From Sphingobacteriales bacterium (GTDB lineage: Bacteria > Bacteroidota > Bacteroidia > Chitinophagales > Chitinophagaceae), in NCBI GenBank assembly GCA_016708305.1, contig JADJGB010000008.1, forward strand, positions 1,054,001 to 1,118,000: 64,000 nt of DNA, in the 5' to 3' direction. Position 1 is the first letter of the stretch. Each line of letters opens with the position of its first letter. Shown one piece after another: positions 57,451 to 64,000 of the stretch. The notes below the pieces were generated by a model. That model did not search any database and was not told where the DNA came from. It saw only the letters and a program-made list of their open reading frames with translations. Made by a program: the position numbers and the translations under genes.

Positions 57451-59811
57451 ATGCAGGATTATTTAAAAGGACTGAACGAAAGGCAGCGTGAGGCAGTTTT
57501 GCATAAAGACGGGCCAATTATGATTATTGCAGGTGCCGGCAGCGGAAAAACCAGAGTACTCACCACCCGTATTGCACACCTGATGGCAAATGGCGTGGAC
57601 TCGTTTAATATACTGGCGCTCACCTTTACCAACAAAGCCGCTAAGGAAATGAAGGAACGGGTAGAGCATATATTGGGAAATAATGAAGCACGCAATTTAT
57701 ATATTGGCACCTTCCACAGTGTATTTGCCAGAATACTAAGGGCAGAGGCGCACCGGCTGGGTTACCCCCACAACTTCACTATTTATGATACCGAAGATGC
57801 TAAAAGCGTAGTAAAAACGGTAATCAACGAAATGAATCTGGATGATAAACTGTATAAGCCATCCACAGTGTATAACCGGATTTCGTCTGCTAAGAATGCT
57901 TTGATTTCACCTGTAGAGTATGCCAATGATTATTATATTCAGCAGGAAGACCTGCGCGGCAATCGTCCGGCGCTTGCAAAAATTTATGATGCTTATTGCA
58001 AACGTTGTTTTAAAAACGGCGCGATGGATTTTGACGACCTGTTGCTCAAGTTTTACGAACTGCTCAAAAACTTTCCTGATGCACTTAGCAAATACCAACA
58101 TAAATTCCATTACATACTGATAGATGAGTACCAGGATACCAATCCGGCTCAATATGAAATCATCAAACTACTTGGGGCGATGCGAGAGAATGTGTGTGTG
58201 GTGGGCGACGATGCACAAAGCATTTACAGTTTCAGAGGCGCAACCATTCAAAATATCTTACAATTTCAAAAGGATTATGATGACGTAAAATTGGTAAAGT
58301 TAGAGCAAAATTATCGCAGCACTAAAAGCATCATCCATGTAGCCAATGAAAGTATCAGTAAAAACAAAGGTCAAATTCCTAAAGTATTATTTACCGAGAA
58401 CGGAGAAGGTGAAAAGATAAAGGTTGTGGGTACCATGACCGATAATGATGAAGGAAAATTTGTAGCCGATACCATTCAGGAGCAAAAACTGAGAAATCAT
58501 TTTTTGAATAAAGACTTTGCCATCCTTTATCGTACCAACGCACAGAGCCGCTCTTTTGAAGAAGCTTTACGCAGGATGGGTATTGCTTACACCATTTATG
58601 GCGGCATCAGCTTTTATCAAAGAAAAGAAATTAAAGACTTATTAGCTTATCTTAGAATAATCATTAACCCTCAGGATGAAGAAGCACTCAAACGAATTAT
58701 TAATTATCCTGTGCGAGGTATTGGAAAAACAACAATTGATAAAATCATTCTGATTGCAAATACACATAATGACACTATGTGGAATGTGCTTCAGAATGTA
58801 TCTCAATACGGATTCAGGTCGGGTACGCAGGAGGCAATAAATGAGTTTGCGACTATGATAAAAAGCTTTTCCAGCATGCTCGAAAAAAGAAATGCGTATG
58901 AAGTAGCTTTTCATGTGGGCAAACAAACCAATCTGGTAAGAGAGCTTTTTAATGACAAGAGCACAGAAGGATTGCAGCGTTATGAAAACGTTCAGGAATT
59001 ACTCAATTCTATCAAAGAATGGGTAGAAAGCCCTGATAATGAAGAAGGTGAAATGATTGATAAAAGCTTAGGCGCTTACCTGCAACAAATCACTTTACTC
59101 ACCGATGCAGATGAAAAAGACCCCGATGCAGATACCGTAAAACTAATGACCATCCACGCTGCAAAAGGCCTTGAGTTTGAATGTGTGTTTGCTTCAGGAT
59201 TAGAAGAAATGCTTTTCCCTAATGCAATGTCCATCAATACCCGCGAAGAACTGGAAGAAGAAAGGCGCTTGTTTTATGTGGTTATAACCCGCGCCAGAAA
59301 AAAGCTATGGATTTCTTATGCAAATACGCGATACAAATTTGGCTCACTAATTCAAAATGAGCCGAGCAGGTTTATAGATGAGTTGCCCGAACAGTACTTA
59401 GACAAAACATATTCAGGCGGTGGCACACGCTCTTCGGGTTCGTTTGGATTTCAAACCTCAGCGTTTGAAAGGCTAAGTGGCAGCAGTAATTGGGGAAACT
59501 CCAGAAAAGCAGCAGCCGATGCCGAAAAAAAATACGGCACACCTCCCGGTAAACAATCAATACCTGAGTACATTTCTTCAAAGCCTGCAAATAAGATAGT
59601 AGCGCATACGCCCAGTCCCGATTTTAAGGCCAGCGACACTTCCGGACTAAAGGTGGGTCAAAAAGTGGAGCATCAAAAATTCGGTTTTGGAGAAATTATT
59701 ACCATGGAAGGAGCGGCTCACAACCCAATGGCGTTAATAAAATTTGAAAACAATGGCGAAAAGAAAATCATGCTGAACTATGCCCGCCTACGTATTATAG
59801 AAGGAAAGTAA
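57451..59811 (+). CDS. UvrD/PcrA-family ATP-dependent DNA helicase
   Basis: 786 residues from ATG 57451 (MQDYLKGLNERQREAVLHK); the open frame extends 32 codons upstream but has no family similarity. The superfamily-1 motifs are in order: Walker A AGAGSGKTRVL at 27-34, IDEYQDTNPAQYEI, GDDAQSIYSFRGA, LEQNYRST, VKLMTIHAAKGLEFECVFAS and EERRLFYVVITRARKKLWIS. The C-terminal domain (KVGQKVEHQKFGFGEIITME) is the Tudor-like PcrA/UvrD tail. It unwinds DNA 3'-5' in nucleotide-excision and mismatch repair and in replication restart. Transcribed alone. Confidence 0.95.
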   Translation: MQDYLKGLNERQREAVLHKDGPIMIIAGAGSGKTRVLTTRIAHLMANGVDSFNILALTFTNKAAKEMKERVEHILGNNEARNLYIGTFHSVFARILRAEAHRLGYPHNFTIYDTEDAKSVVKTVINEMNLDDKLYKPSTVYNRISSAKNALISPVEYANDYYIQQEDLRGNRPALAKIYDAYCKRCFKNGAMDFDDLLLKFYELLKNFPDALSKYQHKFHYILIDEYQDTNPAQYEIIKLLGAMRENVCVVGDDAQSIYSFRGATIQNILQFQKDYDDVKLVKLEQNYRSTKSIIHVANESISKNKGQIPKVLFTENGEGEKIKVVGTMTDNDEGKFVADTIQEQKLRNHFLNKDFAILYRTNAQSRSFEEALRRMGIAYTIYGGISFYQRKEIKDLLAYLRIIINPQDEEALKRIINYPVRGIGKTTIDKIILIANTHNDTMWNVLQNVSQYGFRSGTQEAINEFATMIKSFSSMLEKRNAYEVAFHVGKQTNLVRELFNDKSTEGLQRYENVQELLNSIKEWVESPDNEEGEMIDKSLGAYLQQITLLTDADEKDPDADTVKLMTIHAAKGLEFECVFASGLEEMLFPNAMSINTREELEEERRLFYVVITRARKKLWISYANTRYKFGSLIQNEPSRFIDELPEQYLDKTYSGGGTRSSGSFGFQTSAFERLSGSSNWGNSRKAAADAEKKYGTPPGKQSIPEYISSKPANKIVAHTPSPDFKASDTSGLKVGQKVEHQKFGFGEIITMEGAAHNPMALIKFENNGEKKIMLNYARLRIIEGK

Positions 59812-59849
59812 TTTCTAAAATGAATAGGAATTAGGTTATTCTCCGTACT

Positions 59850-60638
59850 TTGCTATTTTTAATTCATGTCTCTCGCAGAAAGAAAAAATCTTCCAGAAAT
59901 CAGACTGCTATTATCCTTATAGTAGCTTTGCTTGCGTTGCTCGTATATTTACTGCTAAGATGGAATGAACGCCAAAGACTGAAATTTGTGCGCCATGAAG
60001 CTTATGGTATCAGTATTCCTGATGGATTTAAAATTCATGGTATTGACGTTTCCCGCTACCAACAATTTATCGGTTGGGATGAAGTGAAGAAGATGAATGT
60101 GGAAAATATCAGCATGAATTTTGCCTTCATAAAAGCGACGGAAGGCGAAAACTATCTGGACCCGTTTTTCAAAAGAAACTGGAATAAGGCTCAGGAAAAT
60201 AAAATGACGCGTGGCGCCTATCATTTTTTTCTGCCGGATAAAGATGCTGTTAAACAAGCCAGATTTTTCATTGCCACTGTGAAACTACAGAAGGGAGATT
60301 TACCTCCGGTTTTAGATATAGAAAAATTAAACAGAACCAAACCCGCCGCATTAAAAACAAGCATTAAAACCTGGCTGCAAATGATTGAAGACCATTTCCA
60401 TGTGAAACCAATTATTTATACAAATGCTGATTTTTATAAAAAATATTTAGGCAGCGATTTTGATGAATACCCTCTTTGGGTAGCACATTACTACGAACCT
60501 CACCGCCCCCGCATATTCCGTTCATGGAATTTTTGGCAGCATAGCGACAAAGGCAATATAAACGGAATCAACCATAAAGTTGACTTTAATGTGTTTAATG
60601 GCGATTCTGCCGATTTTAGCGATCTACTGATAAAATAA
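59850..60638 (+). CDS. GH25-family lysozyme-like muramidase, membrane anchored
   Basis: A basic N-terminus (RRKKKSSRNQ) precedes one transmembrane helix (TAIILIVALLALLVYLLL), then a GH25 barrel: HGIDVSRYQQFIGWDEVKK (Asp of the DxS motif), FAFIKATEGENYLDPFFKRN, RGAYHFFLP and PPVLDIEKLN (the catalytic D-x-E). Length about 262 residues. It would cleave N-acetylmuramic bonds of peptidoglycan in the periplasm. The start is uncertain: the in-frame start is TTG at 59850, while a better ATG at 59866 is out of frame with the domain by a one-base difference near the Lys run. Confidence 0.85.
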   Translation: MLFLIHVSRRKKKSSRNQTAIILIVALLALLVYLLLRWNERQRLKFVRHEAYGISIPDGFKIHGIDVSRYQQFIGWDEVKKMNVENISMNFAFIKATEGENYLDPFFKRNWNKAQENKMTRGAYHFFLPDKDAVKQARFFIATVKLQKGDLPPVLDIEKLNRTKPAALKTSIKTWLQMIEDHFHVKPIIYTNADFYKKYLGSDFDEYPLWVAHYYEPHRPRIFRSWNFWQHSDKGNINGINHKVDFNVFNGDSADFSDLLIK

Positions 60639-60641
60639 AAA

Positions 60642-61520
60642 TCAGTCCCTCCTTTTATACGGATAAATTGAAAACCCTAAAGAAAACAGAAAATTTCTTG
60701 AATTCAGATTATAGGCACCAATATCAGGGTCTGATGAAAAATGAAAACCCATATCCAACTTCAGCCAATCGGCTCCGGGAAATCCTGCCTGCAACATAAT
60801 GCTGGGCTCAAATAAAGGCAGGGAGTGGCCTTCCAATGCCTCATACTGTGTTGTTTTTAAATCTGCGTGTGAGTAATTAGTCTGAATATTGTTATACTTT
60901 AAAAATGAAAAACGAGGCGCTATGGACATTCTAAAATATTCTTTGAAAAAGAAGTTGAATGAAGGTTGCAGATTGATTTTGAAAAGATCCGCATTCAAAT
61001 ACCTGTTGGTTTTTAAAGAATTGCCAACATAACCATTATCTTCTGATGTGCTTTTTCCGACACCAACACCTGCCAAAAAATTGAACCACGCTCTTTGACT
61101 TACACCAAGCGGAGCATATACTCCAATAGCCCCATTTATCATTTTACGATTATAGCTAATCACCGAACGGTCATTGGTAACGTCAAGGTCATCTTTATTA
61201 TATTTATCTTCTTCATTACGAATAACACCATCCACCGCCAATATGAAATGGTTAGACAAAGCAAAAGCCGCCTGTCCATCAAATCCGTAAACAGACCTTC
61301 TGTTTCGGTTATAATCTTTATTATCACTGTAATTGTATTTTTCAAGAGAAAATGGTGCTGCCGAACCTGAAACTGCAAATTTCATATCACCCTTTTCCCT
61401 AAAAAAAGTGGTATTGGGCACCGAGGGTGAACTTACATATCTCGGGTTCGTAGTAGAGCAACTTTGCAGTAAGAACAAAACTGCCAAAATAATAATTGTT
61501 GAAACAGAAAAACTTTTCAT
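60642..61520 (-). CDS. Outer-membrane beta-barrel-like lipoprotein
   Basis: 292 residues. A leader with lipobox (IIILAVLFLLQSC, Cys21) is followed by alternating hydrophobic strands typical of a small outer-membrane barrel (for example FALSNHFILAVDGVIRNE, MINGAIGVYAPLGV, FRMSIAPRFSFLKYN, NFLFSLGFSIYPYKRR). I see no OmpA-like or TonB motif. It may be anchored by both a lipid and a barrel or only resemble one. Function unknown. Convergent with the GH25 gene. Confidence 0.65.
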   Translation of the reverse strand: MKSFSVSTIIILAVLFLLQSCSTTNPRYVSSPSVPNTTFFREKGDMKFAVSGSAAPFSLEKYNYSDNKDYNRNRRSVYGFDGQAAFALSNHFILAVDGVIRNEEDKYNKDDLDVTNDRSVISYNRKMINGAIGVYAPLGVSQRAWFNFLAGVGVGKSTSEDNGYVGNSLKTNRYLNADLFKINLQPSFNFFFKEYFRMSIAPRFSFLKYNNIQTNYSHADLKTTQYEALEGHSLPLFEPSIMLQAGFPGADWLKLDMGFHFSSDPDIGAYNLNSRNFLFSLGFSIYPYKRRD

Positions 61521-61549
61521 AGACTTTTTATCAAAGTTATAAAAAATAT

Positions 61550-62158
61550 CTATTCATCCCATTCACCGGCACCCATTCTGATTACTTCATAAGCATCATC
61601 GGTGCAATCAATAATTGTGGAAGGTACCGAACCGCCAATGCCTCCGTCTATTACGATATCAACCAGATTCTGATAGTTTTCATACATGATTTCAGGATCG
61701 GTGTAGTCTTCAATAAACGCTCCCGGCAATGTGGTACTGAGTATCGGATGACCCAGCGCCTTCACCAGCGCCTGAACAATACGGTTATCAGGTATCCGCA
61801 AACCAATGGTATCTTTTTTACTTTGCACGATCTTGGGTACTTGTTTGCTGGCCGGTAAAATAAAAGTGTAGGGGCCGGGCAAGTGTTCTCTCAGGATTCT
61901 GTAAGTACTGTTTGAAATCTGTTTTGCAAAATTGCTCAGGTGGCTTAGGTCGCTGCATACAAACGATAATCTTGCCTTCTTTGGATCCATTTGTTTTATA
62001 CGGCATATTCGCTCTACCGCTTTGGTTTGATAGATATCGCAACCCAAACCATAAATCGTATCAGTAGGATAAATGATGATACCTCCATTTTGCAAGGTTT
62101 CAACCACCTGTTTTATAAGTCGCGGTTGCGGATCAGTAGGGTGAATATGAATTAACAT
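61550..62158 (-). CDS. Sua5/YciO/YrdC-family L-threonylcarbamoyladenylate synthase
   Basis: 202 residues, one YrdC domain. The nucleotide/threonine-binding block is IIYPTDTIYGLGCDI near the start, followed by RICRIKQMDPKKARLSFVCS and LPGPYTFILPASKQVP and the conserved DTIGLRIPDN. The family makes the threonylcarbamoyl-AMP needed for t6A at tRNA position 37. The YciO-type length (no Sua5 C-terminal domain) leaves open whether this is the functional synthase or its paralogue. Ends 29 bp before the barrel-like lipoprotein gene on the same strand. Confidence 0.85.
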   Translation of the reverse strand: MLIHIHPTDPQPRLIKQVVETLQNGGIIIYPTDTIYGLGCDIYQTKAVERICRIKQMDPKKARLSFVCSDLSHLSNFAKQISNSTYRILREHLPGPYTFILPASKQVPKIVQSKKDTIGLRIPDNRIVQALVKALGHPILSTTLPGAFIEDYTDPEIMYENYQNLVDIVIDGGIGGSVPSTIIDCTDDAYEVIRMGAGEWDE

Positions 62159-62280
62159 GAATAAATGGTTTTTAGCAAAATAAAAAATAGGAAAATGAAT
62201 TTCACGAAGTTATGAATTTTTAAAAATGTATATGAAAGTCATTTCACTGATTTGGCGAAACCACTTGAGGTTTTATACAT

Positions 62281-62901
62281 TCAACTAAAACGCTCCAAAG
62301 TCAACATTTCAATCCGCTCATCGGGCAAAAGCAGATACGTTTTTATCCCAAGTTTTTCAGCCTCGTCAAAATTTGTATGTGTGTCGTCAATAAAAAGGGT
62401 CTCTTCTGGATTTATCCGGGCATCCCGAATAACATATTCATATATTTCTTTATCAGGCTTTCTCATTTTTAATTCGTGCGAATAGAAGGCTTTAGTAAAA
62501 AAAGACTCCAGATTATCGAATTTCGTTTCTCTTCGCAGCATTTCTGAAAAGGCAGCATAATGAATCTCATTTGTATTACTCAACAGATATAAGTTATATT
62601 GTCGGGACAATTCATTTAAAAACTCAAGGCTTTCTTTTCTATAACTCAAAAGCATTGCGTTCCAGGCATTTTTCAATTGGTATTTTTCAACCTTTTCGGG
62701 AGCCACTTCCTTTAGCCGTTCAAAAAAATCATCTTCGTTTACCCTTCCTACCTCTAACTTCATAAACAATTCATCTGCTTTGAACTGAGAAAACAATTCG
62801 TCAAAATTAGTGAACCCCAGTGCTTCAAAGGCATCAATAGATTTCTGGAAATCAATATTAAGTATTACCCCTCCAAAATCAAAAATTATGTTATTTATCA
62901 T
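62281..62901 (-). CDS. HAD-superfamily hydrolase (subfamily IA)
   Basis: Start placed at MINNIIFDFGGVILN (62901), the conserved HAD opening with Asp8 as nucleophile; an upstream ATG would add six residues without similarity. A helical cap (about 20-90) is followed by LYLLSNTNEIHYAAF (motif II), the Lys of MRKPDKEIYEYV (motif III) and ETLFIDDTHTNFDEAE (motif IV). 206 residues. The second Asp of the DxD nucleophile motif is replaced (DFG), as in many members of this 'epoxide hydrolase/haloacid' group. Likely phosphatase activity on a small sugar or nucleotide phosphate; substrate unknown. Confidence 0.88.
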   Translation of the reverse strand: MINNIIFDFGGVILNIDFQKSIDAFEALGFTNFDELFSQFKADELFMKLEVGRVNEDDFFERLKEVAPEKVEKYQLKNAWNAMLLSYRKESLEFLNELSRQYNLYLLSNTNEIHYAAFSEMLRRETKFDNLESFFTKAFYSHELKMRKPDKEIYEYVIRDARINPEETLFIDDTHTNFDEAEKLGIKTYLLLPDERIEMLTLERFS

Positions 62902-62974
62902 ACAACCGCAGATATTCAATATTTATTCACTAATTTTAATTGTTCTATTTTAAAATAAACAAACAAAATTTATT

Positions 62975-63553
62975 ATGAAGCTAAAAATCTTATTAGGAAT
63001 GGGGCTGTCCATTTTAACATTATCACTTCATGCCCAGAGAATAAAAGTGACGGAAGGCGATATCAAAGCGCTAAAAAATGAAGCCTCCATCAATATTGAA
63101 TTTACCTATAATGATATGCGCGTAGGCAAATTCAAAACTGAAGCGGATTATGTGGCCAAGAAAACAGAGGAATACAATAAAAAAGAAGCCGGAAAAGGAG
63201 ACACATGGGCTAATAGTTGGGTGAATGACAGAGAAGAACGTTACGAACCTAAGTTTGTGGAATTGTTTACCGATAACAGTAACATGAAAGAAGACAAAAA
63301 TGCAACTTACACACTTGTTTTCAATACCTCGTTCACCGAGCCGGGGTTTAATATTGGAGTAATGCGCCAGAATGCCTATATTGACGGAGAAGTAACAATG
63401 GTGGAAACTAAAAACAGAACCAATGTAATTGCGAAGTTGACTGTGTCAAAAGCCCCAGGCAGAGATGTAATGGGTGTAGATTTTGATACCGGTTGGAGAA
63501 TTTCTGAAGCCTATGCAAAAGCAGGAAAATCTTTAGGAAAATATATTAAATAA
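62975..63553 (+). CDS. Secreted protein of unknown function
   Basis: 192 residues with a clear signal peptide (ILLGMGLSILTLSLHAQ). The mature part contains IEFTYNDMRVGKFKTEADYV, a region rich in Lys/Glu (AKKTEEYNKKEAGKGDTW), and beta strands such as TYTLVFNTSFTEPGFNIGVM and NVIAKLTVSKAPG. It ends KSLGKYIK. I do not recognise a family. It is divergent from the HAD gene by about 75 bp and is followed by a strong terminator. Confidence 0.7.
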   Translation: MKLKILLGMGLSILTLSLHAQRIKVTEGDIKALKNEASINIEFTYNDMRVGKFKTEADYVAKKTEEYNKKEAGKGDTWANSWVNDREERYEPKFVELFTDNSNMKEDKNATYTLVFNTSFTEPGFNIGVMRQNAYIDGEVTMVETKNRTNVIAKLTVSKAPGRDVMGVDFDTGWRISEAYAKAGKSLGKYIK

Positions 63554-63572
63554 GCTGAAAAATGATTTTTGA

Positions 63573-63608
63573 AACAGCTGTCGTAAAAAAAAAGACGGCT
63601 GTTTTTAT
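63573..63608. terminator. Bidirectional rho-independent terminator
   Basis: AACAGC-T-GTC and GAC-G-GCTGTT form a stem around an A-rich loop, followed by TTTTATTTT on the plus strand and by A-rich/T-rich flanks on the minus strand. It separates the convergent ends of the secreted protein gene and the DUF2891 gene. Confidence 0.75.
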
Positions 63609-64000
63609 TTTATGGATAACGCATATACCGCAGAGGATGCCAGCCAGTGCTCACCGCCATAGCCTCCATCAAAGATTTTAGGAAGCGAGTAATTCAGGAA
63701 TTTGCCGCCTGTCTGCTCAAATAACTTTCTGTACTGATGATTGGCAGGCAGTGCATGGGCAATACTTTTCATACACCAGGCACGGCTGAACGAAAGGCCA
63801 TCAAGATGCACAATCTGATAATCGCTTCTGTCACTGACGGTTGGTATTTCACAAATCCGTTTAATACTTTTTGAATCATAATATTGATTAAACCAATTCA
63901 CAAATTGAGCGGGTGGCAATACGCGCTGCATCAAATCTGCTGCCAGAAGGCTTGGCGAAAAAAAATCGGAGCCGTCCGGTTCTAAATAGGCCGGAATACT
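63605..64000 (-). CDS. DUF2891 family protein, 5' end outside window
   Basis: The frame is open to the right edge. The readable 131 codons contain LEPDGSDFFSPSLLAADLMQ, RVLPPAQFVNWFNQYYD, HLDGLSFSRAWCMKSIAHAL and GGYGGEHWLASSAVYAL, a pattern I associate with DUF2891 (predicted alpha/alpha-toroid proteins of unknown function). The N-terminal half of the protein, where a signal peptide would be, is not visible. Confidence 0.7.
   Translation of the reverse strand, partial: SIPAYLEPDGSDFFSPSLLAADLMQRVLPPAQFVNWFNQYYDSKSIKRICEIPTVSDRSDYQIVHLDGLSFSRAWCMKSIAHALPANHQYRKLFEQTGGKFLNYSLPKIFDGGYGGEHWLASSAVYALSIK

Overview
The window looks like a chromosomal segment of a Bacteroidota bacterium, most likely from the Chitinophagaceae or a related lineage. 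This rests on the gene families (LemA/DUF2207 pair, LpxD-type acyltransferase, Bacteroidota-specific T6SS subunits TssN/TssO/TssP, secreted GH29/GH27 glycosidases), on moderate A+T content, on the general lack of Shine-Dalgarno sequences, and on recurring TAnnTTTG boxes (the Bacteroidota -7 promoter element) upstream of genes. No rRNA, tRNA, CRISPR array or complete insertion sequence was recognised.

Layout. 1-2.3 kb: two secreted alpha-L-fucosidases (GH29). 2.4-9.1 kb: housekeeping and envelope genes (Mrp ATPase, a secreted CarboxypepD_reg-like protein, an ECF sigma/anti-sigma pair, a MazG-like protein, D-aminoacyl-tRNA deacylase, LemA + DUF2207, an ArfB-like release factor). 9.1-31.7 kb: the centrepiece, a subtype-iii (Bacteroidota) type VI secretion system. 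31.8-34 kb: a secreted glycoside hydrolase. 34-41.8 kb: SecA, an LTA-synthase-like sulfatase-fold protein and DnaX. 41.8-42.9 kb: a gene-poor stretch of hairpins, direct repeats and gene remnants. 43-48.5 kb: dihydrolipoamide acyltransferase, GH27 alpha-galactosidase, CoA-binding protein, YceI and YifB. 48.7-64 kb: envelope and metabolic genes (Ig-like lipoprotein, YicC, LpxD, a secreted caspase-like protease divergent from a TPR membrane protein, UvrD helicase, GH25, Sua5, HAD, DUF2891).

The T6SS is built as two divergent arms around about 160 bp. The left arm (minus strand) runs Hcp, VgrG, DUF4123 adaptor, PAAR, a lipase-fold putative effector, an unknown 230-aa protein, ClpV, TssB, a second Hcp and TssC. 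A terminator follows, then a VirB9/TraN-like coiled-coil protein, a lytic transglycosylase and an S24 repressor. The right arm (plus strand) runs TssG, TssN, TssK, TssO, TssP, TssE and TssF. Tube, sheath, baseplate, spike, recycling ATPase and three of the five known Bacteroidota membrane-complex proteins are present. I could not find TssQ or TssR. The VirB9/TraN-like protein and the transglycosylase are the best local candidates for the missing envelope-spanning role. The putative effector has a lipase-like fold whose nucleophile elbow reads G-L-G-H-G-G, with glycine where the catalytic serine normally sits.

A caution governs everything: about 30 apparent single-base frameshifts (and one nonsense codon) occur roughly every 2 kb, including four in secA, two in the E2 gene and two in tssB. 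Several lie at homopolymers. Because universally essential genes are affected, I read most of these as sequence errors rather than pseudogenes, and I annotate such genes as single loci across the breaks.
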